Source of the DNA: Durusdinium trenchii | Lineage: Eukaryota > Sar > Dinophyceae > Suessiales > Symbiodiniaceae | NCBI GenBank assembly: GCA_963970005.1 | Contig: CAXAMN010027428.1 | Location: 538,098-602,097 of the forward strand | DNA: 64,000 bases | Direction: 5' to 3' | Shown here: one piece after another, positions 56,380 through 64,000 of the stretch | How positions within the stretch are numbered: position 1 is the first letter of the stretch | How the letters are laid out: each line of letters starts with the position of its first letter | Notes under the pieces: model-generated | Told to the model about the DNA's origin: nothing | Databases searched by the model: none | The model's input: only the letters and a program-made list of their open reading frames with translations | Translations under genes and position numbers: made by a program

Positions 56380-58225
56380 TCGCAGTGCAGCATGTGCCGC
56401 TCATTTGATCGATAAACTTGGCATCAAAGCTATCCAGCAGACTTTCCAGGCGACCAAGCCCTGGCAAGACCTGAAAGCACGCGCTTCGCAAGCAAGTCCA
56501 GCCATTCAGATAGTCCTAAGTTCGGAACAACAGGCATTGATTGATCGTCGGATTGCAGCCGGCCGTCCGATTGGTAGGAAAAGCAATAAGCAGAAGCAGA
56601 CGCCTGCCAACCAACCAGTGCTCCTAGATCTGTCCCAGGTCCAGATCCCTTCGTCGGTTTTTCAGCAAGAAGATGGAGTCCACCTTGACCAGATTCAACT
56701 CCATCAGATCAACGCAAATGGACAAGGTATCATAGTAGCATCAGTTGATGAAGCCCTGCCGTATGTCACCCGGGGAGATGCTATCAGCTCAGAAGGCCTT
56801 GCCATTCTGGTCATTAATTATGCCGATTCGAGGTTGCCCAATCACGCACAGCCGATTAAATTCCCAGCTGTGTGTGCCAGTTCAGGTGAATCCATGCTGG
56901 TTTCGGCCGCAATGTACCAGATTGGAGCCAAACGTGTACAAAGACAACTTCCACAACAGTGCAACAAGATTGACCAAGTTGAAACAACCGTCTTGAGGAT
57001 TGCTTTGTATCGAGATCAGACCAAATGTGTGTGGACTGACATTGCCAAGAGCCCAGTGAAACTGATTTTGGCATCCGATGGTCTGGCACCATTCGGCCGA
57101 GAAGTCTTGGATGTTTGGGACCGCCAATACCTGAGCAAACGTTTTGTCCGCACAAAGCCAAACGAAGCTGAGGTCTTTTTGGTTACCATTAGGATCCCCT
57201 CCACGCACGCCAACGAAGTCTTGAATCTGAATGCTGTTGATGGTTTGTACATCGAACCCAGAACAGATAATGGTCGCCAGCCACACCCAGGTTTTGCCAT
57301 GACGTGGCTTCCAAAGAAGAGCTTTGCAGATGTACAGATTGCGCAGCAAACCAGTGTCAACCATTCATGGGTAGCCCGCTCAGGCGACCGGTTTGGCCTC
57401 AGGTCAGAAGTGCAGTTTGCTCAAGCCATCCATGAACAGTTCCGACCGGAGATTGAATACCTCGCTGGAGCCCAGTTGAAAACGTTTCGTGTAGGACCGG
57501 TGCCTTTCGGCACGACCAAGCATGCTCTTGCCAAAACATTCAAATCATGGAATTGGCAAGGACAATCCAAAGACCATACCGCCGTGTTTTGGTCTGCAGT
57601 CTCCAATGATGATCCGTCCCATACCATCTTCACCATGGAGCATGGTGATGTCCTCATATCGTCTGTTCCCAATGCCAGAGATCGTCAGAACACCAACAAT
57701 CCGAGCATTGAGGCCTCTAAGAGAACTGTGATGATGATGACCCGTGGCTCCACACAGAAGCCAGCAGCCATGTCAAATGATTCTGACCCTTGGTTGACGT
57801 ATGATCCGTGGATGGAAAGGAAGCCAGTCACCACCTCAGCGATGTTGTCGCAACAGCAGCTCTCTGCACTCGAGGCCAAGGTCGAGCAGAAGGTCATGTC
57901 CAGTGTCATTGCCAAGGTTCCAATTCCATGCCATGATGAAGATGCAGACATGGGCACTCAGCATGATACCCGAGTCGCTGAACTCGAACAGAAGGTTCAG
58001 TCATTGCAGGAAAATGTGAACGCCCTGTCCTCCAATTTGAGCACCTTTCAACAGCAGCAGACTCAGCAAAACAACAGTGTCGTAGGCCAGATTCAGGCAT
58101 TGCAAACCTCCGTAGAGAACCAGCATCAACACATGACAAAGGTGTTAGATGCGAAAATGGAGCAGCAAATGGGGAGGATTGAACAGTTGCTGGGAGCTGG
58201 TAAACGGCACAAGAGTGCTGAGTGA
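56090..58225 (+). CDS. retrotransposon ORF2: Gag-like protein with coiled coil
   Basis: The frame is open from 56090, but its first ~95 codons overlap ORF1 and read as nonsense; protein-like sequence begins near 56370 (ITDRSAACAAHLIDKLG), exactly where ORF1 stops. This points to a +1 shift from ORF1 into this frame. The middle (about residues 330-540) has alternating strands and helices with TFRVGPVPFGTTKHALAKTF, which may be an RRM-like fold (weak). Residues 585-705 form a Gln/Leu-rich coiled coil (VAELEQKVQSLQENVNALSS), as in LINE ORF1 proteins that form trimers and bind RNA. It ends RHKSAE then TGA at 58223. The same frame continues open into the endonuclease with no ATG near, so the stop may be a mutation or be read through. 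Confidence 0.75.
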   Translation: MSDNGSVFHLASPLKSSRLGSCRSGQQIVVFKQSHGLLPEHPMKVRSDPCPQSKQFSGVNFLRDMSSTMISTQMCSLTCGWQEWQVMVASKSSLITDRSAACAAHLIDKLGIKAIQQTFQATKPWQDLKARASQASPAIQIVLSSEQQALIDRRIAAGRPIGRKSNKQKQTPANQPVLLDLSQVQIPSSVFQQEDGVHLDQIQLHQINANGQGIIVASVDEALPYVTRGDAISSEGLAILVINYADSRLPNHAQPIKFPAVCASSGESMLVSAAMYQIGAKRVQRQLPQQCNKIDQVETTVLRIALYRDQTKCVWTDIAKSPVKLILASDGLAPFGREVLDVWDRQYLSKRFVRTKPNEAEVFLVTIRIPSTHANEVLNLNAVDGLYIEPRTDNGRQPHPGFAMTWLPKKSFADVQIAQQTSVNHSWVARSGDRFGLRSEVQFAQAIHEQFRPEIEYLAGAQLKTFRVGPVPFGTTKHALAKTFKSWNWQGQSKDHTAVFWSAVSNDDPSHTIFTMEHGDVLISSVPNARDRQNTNNPSIEASKRTVMMMTRGSTQKPAAMSNDSDPWLTYDPWMERKPVTTSAMLSQQQLSALEAKVEQKVMSSVIAKVPIPCHDEDADMGTQHDTRVAELEQKVQSLQENVNALSSNLSTFQQQQTQQNNSVVGQIQALQTSVENQHQHMTKVLDAKMEQQMGRIEQLLGAGKRHKSAE

Positions 58226-58243
58226 CTTTGCCAGCCTGATCCG

Positions 58244-60448
58244 TTGAGCTTTAATTCGATTCAATATGTGTTTCTGCAAGTTTTGTATCGCATCGGGGAG
58301 GCCAAGAATCCCGGTCCGTGCAATGACACAGATTTGATCCTTGGATGCATTAACCCTGGGGGTATCCTCAACAAGGTTGAGTTGATTGAACAACTTCCTA
58401 GAGTTGCCAATACGATATGGGGCGCAAGTGAAACACACTTGTCCAAACTGGGGATTGAGAAGTTCAAGCAGAGCCTCAGGTTCCGTAAGAACCTCTACCA
58501 TTTTGCACCTGGAGCACCTGCTCCTCTTAGATCGCTCACTGCATCGTCCATTGGGGGCAAACAGGTCGGCACAGGTTTCCTGTCCAGTGCCCCCACTCGC
58601 GCTCTCCAACCCACTTGGCCAATCGAGGCCTGGCAGCAAGCCAGGTTCACTGCAAACACATTTTGTGTCAATGGTCAGTGGATACATGGAGCAGTTTTGT
58701 ATGGTCACGCTCATCAAGCAAACACCAAAGCAGGTCGTCAATTGACTTCAGACATTTTGGACTTGATGATCCATCGTATCGTTCACACTCTTAAGGGGTA
58801 TAGGTTCCTTTGCGGAGATTGGAATCAAGAAATCCATGACCTTCACCAAACAGATAGGTTGCAGCAACTTGGATGGCGGGAAGTACAAATCTGGGCGTGC
58901 GATCAATGGCAGAGACCCATCACCAAAACCTGTAAAGGTAAGACGACTAAAGATTTTCTGTGGGTAAGTCCTGAGCTCCTTCCACATTTGCGTCGCATCA
59001 ACACATGCGAACTGTTTCCAGACCACACAGTTTTGTGGGCCGAATTCGCAAATCTAGGCAAGCCTGAACCTGTTTATGTTTGGAAATATGCAAAACCCAT
59101 TGAATGGAAAAACTGCCCACAAATACCAGATGGTGTTTTCTCCATTGTGCCTCAAGACACGCCAGATGACCAAATCCAGAAGATTGCAACAGAGTTCGAG
59201 AAGAGAACAGACCAGACCATGCGTGCGCACAAAAAGCAGGGATTGCTGCCATGCCAACTTGGCAGATCGCGCACAAGTGCACCTCGTAAATGTCAGCCGC
59301 GCCGACCACCCCTCAAGCCAGGGTGGCACGGTCAAGCAGCACCCGAGTTCGAAGGGCATACCACCCAACATGTCCAGTGGTTCAAGCAACTCAGACGTCT
59401 TGAATCCATCGCGCGGGACAATGTAGGTTCCCTCGCAGCTAAAATCCATAAAGACCGAGAGTGGAGATCCATCCTTAAGGCCCAGGGATTTCCTGGTAGT
59501 TTTCCTAAGTGGTGGAAAACTCTTGAGAGTCGTGCGTCGCCAGCGCCACGGAGCTTGCCCATGGATGTTCCGACTCAGGCACAGTTGGTGGCCATCAAAT
59601 TGACTTTCGCAGAACAAGTCCGACAGCTCGAAGTCGCTCTCATGGGTAAATTTTGCTCGATCGCTCGAAAAAATCGATTGCTGAATCCTCACAAGATTTT
59701 TCAGGACGTTCGTTCTCCCCCTTGTGCACCCGTTGTTTTGCTTGATAATAGTGCCTTGGTCAAGATAGTGGAAGTAGACCCAACTGATATGTCTCTTACT
59801 CTGGAAAGACCTCTTCAGAGCTTGGACTGCAATGCACCAGTCTACACCTCCACTGCTTGTACTAATGTTCTCATGGCTGACACGGATAAAATTTGGGTTG
59901 AGGATGTGGCAGATTTTCAAGCAGGTGATCTTTTGCACCAGCCGCAGTTCATAGGATCCCTTGAAGATCTGTTTGCAGCTTTTTCGTCCGAATGGCAAAA
60001 ACGGTGGGACAGACACCTTTACGTCCCGATCGAGAAGTGGGATCCTTTAGTTGAATTCTTGACCGACCATGTAGCAAAAGGTGCCCCTATGGCCCTTCCC
60101 AAAATTACTCCTGAAGCCTGGTACCAGGCCCTCCGCCATAAGAAAAAGCGGTCCGCCAGAGGACCCGACAGCTGGGCAAGGGAGGATTTGATGCGAATGC
60201 CAAGAGACCTCACTATTGCTCTACTCGAGATCTTGGAGCAAGTGGAACAGGGTGCACCCTGGCCACTCTCCATGATCACCGGCATCATAAGTAGCTTGGA
60301 GAAAGTTCCAGGTGCTGGCAAGGTATCGCAATATAGACCCATCACTGTGTTTTCGATCATCGACTTGGTCATCTCTAAGATCGAAAGCCGCACTAGTCCA
60401 CCTTTCGCAATTTGCCCCCAACAAGTGTTACGGCAACGTGCCAGGTAA
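58244..60448 (+). CDS. retrotransposon pol, part 1: APE endonuclease and start of RT
   Basis: The frame is open from just after the TGA at 58223; no ATG is available near the start, and 58244 is a TTG, so translation must come from upstream. IGEAKNPGP (to 58318) precedes the endonuclease. The APE-type core is complete: INPGG (Asn37), GASETHLS (Glu63), YGHAHQ (Tyr153), CGDWNQE (Asp192, Asn194), DFLWVS (Asp237) and FPDHTVLW (Asp260-His261). It would nick target DNA to prime reverse transcription. A basic linker follows, then the start of the RT domain (ARGPDSW; SQYRPITVFSIIDLVISKIE). RT sequence then switches to the frame used from 60312 on, at about 60380, a +1 shift. Confidence 0.85.
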   Translation: MSFNSIQYVFLQVLYRIGEAKNPGPCNDTDLILGCINPGGILNKVELIEQLPRVANTIWGASETHLSKLGIEKFKQSLRFRKNLYHFAPGAPAPLRSLTASSIGGKQVGTGFLSSAPTRALQPTWPIEAWQQARFTANTFCVNGQWIHGAVLYGHAHQANTKAGRQLTSDILDLMIHRIVHTLKGYRFLCGDWNQEIHDLHQTDRLQQLGWREVQIWACDQWQRPITKTCKGKTTKDFLWVSPELLPHLRRINTCELFPDHTVLWAEFANLGKPEPVYVWKYAKPIEWKNCPQIPDGVFSIVPQDTPDDQIQKIATEFEKRTDQTMRAHKKQGLLPCQLGRSRTSAPRKCQPRRPPLKPGWHGQAAPEFEGHTTQHVQWFKQLRRLESIARDNVGSLAAKIHKDREWRSILKAQGFPGSFPKWWKTLESRASPAPRSLPMDVPTQAQLVAIKLTFAEQVRQLEVALMGKFCSIARKNRLLNPHKIFQDVRSPPCAPVVLLDNSALVKIVEVDPTDMSLTLERPLQSLDCNAPVYTSTACTNVLMADTDKIWVEDVADFQAGDLLHQPQFIGSLEDLFAAFSSEWQKRWDRHLYVPIEKWDPLVEFLTDHVAKGAPMALPKITPEAWYQALRHKKKRSARGPDSWAREDLMRMPRDLTIALLEILEQVEQGAPWPLSMITGIISSLEKVPGAGKVSQYRPITVFSIIDLVISKIESRTSPPFAICPQQVLRQRAR
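58307..58318 (+). other. NPGP motif (2A-like)
   Basis: The codons for Asn-Pro-Gly-Pro follow I-G-E-A-K and lie 27 codons after the ORF2 TGA, at the border between the coiled-coil protein and the endonuclease. Canonical 2A sites need D-x-E-x-NPGP; here the upstream residues are G-E-A-K, so ribosome skipping is not assured. Confidence 0.55.
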
Positions 60449-62450
60449 GTGTGCGATAGATCTATGGCTGGCCATCCAAGCGGAGATCGAAGCTAGTAGA
60501 AGCACATCCGCCCCCATGACAGGGGTCATGGTCGATATCATCAAGTGTTCTAATGGCCTACCAAGGCTGCCGATCTTTCAAGTATGTGCGCACTTAGGAG
60601 TAGCTGCCCCGATGCTTCAAGCCTGGTCTTCAGCTCTGCACCAAATGGAACGTAGGTTTTCCATTCGGGGGTCAGTCAGTCCGCCGTGTAGGTCGACAAC
60701 AGGCTGTGCTGAAGGGGACTCCCTCTCAGTCATGGGGATGTTGAGCATCAACATTCTAATCGACCATTGGCTTGTTTTTAAAATTCCTCAAGCACATCTG
60801 TGGACATATGTAGACAACATGGAAATCACCGCAAGTGATCCACGTGTGACGCTCCAAGGGTTGCATGCTTTGCAAAACATCATTGGCGCCCTGGATCTCC
60901 AACTTGACAATGAAAAGACATTTGTCTGGGGCACCACCCCGGAAGTCAGAAAAATCCTCTCTGAATCCCCGTATCCCATTGCCATGTGGGCGCGGGACCT
61001 TGGAGGCCATATTCAGTATTCCGCAGTGCCCACAAATTCCGTCATTGTCAATCGTATTCACAAGTTTAAAGATCGTTGGAAGCAATTTGCCAGATCACCA
61101 GCACCGCTGAAACAAAAGATTCATGCAGTTGCAAGTGTCGCATGGCCGAACGTCCTGCACGGGGTAAGCTCGGTTCATTTGAGTCCTGCATACATGGATG
61201 AACTTCGCACGGGTGCCATGCGCGGGTTGCAAGAACATGGGGTGGGGGTGTCACCGAGCATTCACCTTTCGCTCATCTTGCCTATCAAGTGTGATCCTGG
61301 TTTCTATGCAATATGGAAAACGATTTGTGATTCTCGGATGTTTCTTCCCAAAGATGAAAGTCATGCCCTCTTCAGCCATATCACCTCGAATATCAACACG
61401 GTTCGTCCGAAAGTAGGTCCTCGCAGTGTACTTTTGAATCGTTTGCATGATCTTTTATGGCATTGGGATGGGAACACACTCAGAGATGAACTTGGGGACC
61501 CGGTGTGCCTTTGGGACACATGCATTCAGGAGCTTCGAGCCAAAGTCACTAGGGCTTGGCAGTTTCGCATTTTGACCATGAATAAAAATCGCAAAACCTT
61601 CGCAGGGTTTTGTCACACGAGCCCTCAGCTCACTACCATGGCTTTGCCCAACATGCCAAGTGATTTGGGCATTCTCAAAAAATGTTTAAATGGCAGTTTT
61701 TTCACAGCAGATCACCAAGAGCACATGGTGCAAAATGGCGACACCACTTGTCCTTTTTGTGATCAAGTTGACAGCCAAAGACATCGACACTGGGAATGCC
61801 CGAAACTCGAATCAGCTCGAAGTTTTTGCAGTCCGAAAATGAAAAATGAAATCCTTTCCATGGACCCTGTCACATGGAATCATGGGTGGATCCCACGACC
61901 CAGTGGTCTCCACGCATGGCAATCGCACATATGTAATTTGCGTGATGAGACCTCGGTTTTCGATGAAGCTATCGTGCCAACGGACACTTGTGACATTTTC
62001 ACAGATGGTAGTAGCAAGATGCCGGCGCACAAGTTGCTGCGATGGGCAGCGTGGGGTGTCGCCGGTTCCATGTCCATGGATGGCCCGTTTCTTCCATTGG
62101 CAAATGGCCTGGTCCCGGGCTTAGTGCAGACCATCTCCAGAGCAGAGTTGTATGCGGCCAAAGCAGCCCTCCTTTTTATCCACTCTAGACGTTCACATTT
62201 TCGCATTTGGATAGATAGTTATCATGTATACCATGTCCTTCATGCAGCCGCTCATGCAAGCACAGAGGCTGAACTGAGTCAGTCCAATCGCATCTTGAAT
62301 CATGATTTAGTTCATGAAGTCCAACTCTTGATGTTTCAGGTCAAGCATTTGTGCCGAGCGGTAGTGAAAGTGTGCAGTCATCAAGATCCCAGAGGGTCTG
62401 CAGACCCAGTTGAGCTGTGGGCTTGGGAGGGAAATAATGCAGCGGACTGA
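60312..62450 (+). CDS. retrotransposon pol, part 2: RT, CCHC finger, RNase H
   Basis: Protein-like sequence starts near 60380 (ALVHLSQFAPNKCYGNVPGK); codons before that are out of frame. RT motif A is VMVDIIKCSNGLPR (Asp75), motif B TTGCAEGDSLS, and motif C YVDNM at 60807-60818, with Asn in place of the second Asp of YxDD. A CCHC finger (CPFCDQVDSQRHRHWEC) lies at 61749-61800. RNase H follows: FTDGSSK (Asp), ISRAELYAAKAAL (Glu), IWIDSYHVYHVL (Asp) and GNNAAD (Asp), all four catalytic residues present. The TGA at 62448-62450 directly follows the last Asp, and the frame stays open after it, so it is probably a premature stop. Confidence 0.87.
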   Translation: MLARYRNIDPSLCFRSSTWSSLRSKAALVHLSQFAPNKCYGNVPGKCAIDLWLAIQAEIEASRSTSAPMTGVMVDIIKCSNGLPRLPIFQVCAHLGVAAPMLQAWSSALHQMERRFSIRGSVSPPCRSTTGCAEGDSLSVMGMLSINILIDHWLVFKIPQAHLWTYVDNMEITASDPRVTLQGLHALQNIIGALDLQLDNEKTFVWGTTPEVRKILSESPYPIAMWARDLGGHIQYSAVPTNSVIVNRIHKFKDRWKQFARSPAPLKQKIHAVASVAWPNVLHGVSSVHLSPAYMDELRTGAMRGLQEHGVGVSPSIHLSLILPIKCDPGFYAIWKTICDSRMFLPKDESHALFSHITSNINTVRPKVGPRSVLLNRLHDLLWHWDGNTLRDELGDPVCLWDTCIQELRAKVTRAWQFRILTMNKNRKTFAGFCHTSPQLTTMALPNMPSDLGILKKCLNGSFFTADHQEHMVQNGDTTCPFCDQVDSQRHRHWECPKLESARSFCSPKMKNEILSMDPVTWNHGWIPRPSGLHAWQSHICNLRDETSVFDEAIVPTDTCDIFTDGSSKMPAHKLLRWAAWGVAGSMSMDGPFLPLANGLVPGLVQTISRAELYAAKAALLFIHSRRSHFRIWIDSYHVYHVLHAAAHASTEAELSQSNRILNHDLVHEVQLLMFQVKHLCRAVVKVCSHQDPRGSADPVELWAWEGNNAAD

Positions 62451-63134
62451 TGTGCGGAACAGGCTTTCCTGGCCTACCCGCACACACATCAGCAATGGTT
62501 GAGACTGAAAGAAGAAACTCGACACCTCGAGGAACTCAGAGACGTGCTGCATAAAGTGCTGATTGAAACAGGCCGTCTGGCCATGCAAGTAGTAGAAAAA
62601 CACAAACCAGCTCCAGCTGACATCCTGGAGCATGGTTTTGCACCACCAATGCAGGTTGAGCAAACACCATGGACCCTTCCGTTAGATTTGCCCGAAGCCG
62701 CAAAATACCTGTGGATACCGGAATGGCCGCGTGTATGTCACTGGATACAAGATTTGCACACCGTAGGGCTGCCAGTCCGGAGATGGTGTTGGCAACAACT
62801 TTTCATTGACATTTGTTTACATGTAGGTTCCGTAGGTCCGTGGTACAACAAAAATAGTCATGGATGGCAAGGCCACGACACTTGCCCCAAGCACTCCTTT
62901 ACCAAAAGAGTCAGATCATTTTTGACTTGGCTGAACAAAATTGCAGCAGCATGCCAAGCTCCGCTACCATTGATGTTGCAAAGACCCGAAAGCCATGCCA
63001 TTAATTTCTGGCAGCCATGCCTGTTTGTTCGCATTTCGACCGTGCGATCTCAGGCAGTCGATGAGTGGATGATGCGATGGAAGGGGACCTTTCGTCGCTA
63101 CAGAGACTACCATGCAATCGAGGAGATACCATGA
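62451..63134 (+). CDS. retrotransposon C-terminal domain after RNase H
   Basis: The open frame continues in phase with RNase H past the TGA (CAEQAFLAYPHTHQQW, then LRLKEETRHLEELRDVLHKV). The N-terminal third is helical. The rest is Trp-, Cys- and His-rich (PVRRWCWQQLFIDICLHVGS; FWQPCLFVRISTV) and ends MRWKGTFRRYRDYHAIEEI with TGA. I do not recognise a fold. Its position matches a carboxy extension of the pol protein, possibly for nucleic-acid or target binding (inference). Confidence 0.7.
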   Translation, partial: CAEQAFLAYPHTHQQWLRLKEETRHLEELRDVLHKVLIETGRLAMQVVEKHKPAPADILEHGFAPPMQVEQTPWTLPLDLPEAAKYLWIPEWPRVCHWIQDLHTVGLPVRRWCWQQLFIDICLHVGSVGPWYNKNSHGWQGHDTCPKHSFTKRVRSFLTWLNKIAAACQAPLPLMLQRPESHAINFWQPCLFVRISTVRSQAVDEWMMRWKGTFRRYRDYHAIEEIP

Positions 63135-63244
63135 TCAGACTGATCAGATGGTGGCTTTGGATGCATTTCGCCGGTTGACCACCTCAAGTACGCGCTGCTG
63201 TCTGCAGAGGTCACCATGACCAACTGCCGTCCTGCGTGATCGCC

Positions 63245-63266
63245 CGAAAAAGTTGCGAAAAAGTTG
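63245..63266 (+). repeat. 11-base tandem tail
   Basis: CGAAAAAGTTG occurs twice in tandem at the 3' end of the retrotransposon and overlaps the right target-site copy by two bases. Confidence 0.9.
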
Positions 63267-63279
63267 GTTTTTCTTTTCA
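63265..63279 (+). repeat. target-site duplication, right copy (candidate)
   Basis: Identical to 53354-53368 over 15 bases. It directly follows the tandem tail. Confidence 0.72.
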
Positions 63280-63534
63280 CAAATCTCGTTGACTTCCAAC
63301 ACTTTTTGGCCCTTTTTGGCCCTTGGGTTTAGACATCCAAGTGATTGTTATTGATTAATGGAATTCTGTGAAAGGGTCCCAACCCAAGAGGGGACTTGTC
63401 GCAGATGTGTGAGGCATGGACACTGATTTTTGCCTCCGCTTCCACATCTTCTGACGTTTTTCCTTCTCATTAGCACTCGAAAATGCAAACCCAGCCCTCG
63501 TCCAATGCCTTGTCAACTCTCCAAGCCACTCCAG

Positions 63535-63699
63535 GGCATCATGTGCGCTGAGCAGCTCCTGCACGACCCGGCGCTCTTCGAGCGGGGCCGGACTGGGCCG
63601 ACCACGCCTCGGACTTCAGACCCGCTCAAGGCTTTGACATCGCCCAGCGCAGAGGAGTTGGTGGATGAATACCTAGGCTACTGTGGCAGCTTGACTCAG
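63535..63699 (+). CDS. tRNA-dihydrouridine synthase (Dus1-like), exon 7
   Basis: After a CCACTCCAG acceptor the frame reads GIMCAEQLLHDPALFERG, the Dus block G-V-M-x-A-E-x-L-L-x-x-P-x-L-F, then EELVDEYLGYCGSL. Exon 6 ends TGCE in phase zero, so the joined TGCE-GIMCAE matches the family's T-G-x-D-G-V-M. The frame stays open to 63828, so the 3' border is uncertain; a strong acceptor (CTTCTTCTTGTTGCAG) ends at 63739 and may begin a further exon. The C-terminus lies outside the window or in that stretch. Confidence 0.82.
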
Positions 63700-64000
63700 C
63701 TTGAGCGTATTCGATCTTCTGCGCTTCTTCTTGTTGCAGAAGGGCTGGAGTCAATCTTCTCGTTGAGGGAGGCCCTTCACCGTGGTTCTTGGATGTTCTT
63801 GGTCCTCTCAAGTTCTCCTTTTTTCTAGGCAGAGGTGGGGCAGGGGGGGCAGGGTTTGGCTTTTGCTGGCTTTTGTATTTTTTGCTATAGCTGCTATGGA
63901 AGGAGACGTGTGTGTGTGTGTTTTTGATTTTTAATATGTGTGTGTGCTTTTAATCAATAGTTCCTTGTCGAAAGCGAAGCTGCAAAGCTGGACCTCCGCA

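Larger units (their letters stand above)
53369..63264 (+). mobile_element. DNMT-carrying non-LTR (LINE-like) retrotransposon
   Basis: A ~9.9-kb insertion in Dus intron 6, in the gene's own orientation. Order of parts: DNA cytosine methyltransferase, linker, ubiquitin-like segment and Ulp1-like peptidase (ORF1); nucleic-acid-binding-like region and coiled coil (ORF2); NPGP motif; APE endonuclease; reverse transcriptase; CCHC finger; RNase H; C-terminal domain. There are no long terminal repeats. It ends in an 11-base tandem repeat (CGAAAAAGTTG twice, 63245-63266), typical of LINE tails, and is flanked by a 15-bp direct repeat. Without it the host intron would be about 462 bp. Breaks: +1 shifts near 56370 and 60380, TGA at 58223 and 62448. 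Retrotransposons with DNMT domains have been reported from Symbiodinium. The 5' UTR is only 65 bases, so 5' truncation cannot be excluded, although ORF1 begins with an ATG. Confidence 0.9.

Noticed and set aside
53369-63264. LTR retrotransposon or retrovirus-like element
   Set aside because: No long terminal repeats, no integrase; an APE endonuclease and a tandem-repeat tail point to a LINE.
1-64000. Spliced-leader relics, rRNA or tRNA genes, CRISPR arrays
   Set aside because: I looked for the dinoflagellate spliced-leader word and for regular spacer arrays by eye and found none; tRNAs cannot be excluded without a covariance search.

Overview
The window looks like nuclear DNA of a dinoflagellate, most likely a coral-symbiont type (Symbiodiniaceae). 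The reasons are: short GC-rich exons lost in long non-coding DNA; splice donors that include GC as well as GT; every recognisable gene lying on the + strand; many TA microsatellites; and a LINE-like retrotransposon whose first open frame is a cytosine-5 DNA methyltransferase, a combination known from Symbiodinium. The window contains one 100-base assembly gap (34201-34300).

Layout. About 0.8-4 kb holds exons of a BMT5-like (DUF2431) rRNA methyltransferase. From 4 to 43 kb I see mostly non-coding DNA with scattered candidate exons of unidentified genes, one AT-rich island (about 14.05-15.25 kb), degenerate AAGAGTGTC arrays (6.85-7.53 kb) and several fold-back structures. At 43.35-44.57 kb lies a broken Merlin/ISXO2-type DDE transposase gene, followed by a G-run-rich region with a ~115-bp tandem repeat (45.3-46.05 kb). 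Two kinesin-light-chain-type TPR exons lie at 47.1 and 48.6 kb. From 50.15 kb to near the end of the window runs a Dus1-like tRNA-dihydrouridine synthase gene. Seven of its exons can be placed, and the junctions between the first six, which I chose to keep frame, give 249 continuous codons before exon 7.

The most interesting object is a ~9.9-kb non-LTR retrotransposon (about 53369-63264) sitting in the sense direction inside Dus intron 6 and flanked by a 15-bp direct repeat that looks like a target-site duplication. If it is removed, the intron is about 462 bp, like its neighbours (362-535 bp). The element encodes, in order: a DNMT domain, an acidic linker with a basic patch, a possible ubiquitin-like segment and a Ulp1-like cysteine peptidase (ORF1); a nucleic-acid-binding-like region with a C-terminal coiled coil (ORF2); an NPGP motif; an APE endonuclease; a reverse transcriptase; a CCHC finger; RNase H; and an unidentified C-terminal domain. 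The frame is broken by two +1 shifts and two TGA stops, so this copy is either recoded or, more simply, a lightly decayed copy.

Coordinates of spliced genes come from my reading of domain similarity, splice dinucleotides and phase, without RNA evidence. Single unassigned exons are hypotheses and their confidence values say so.
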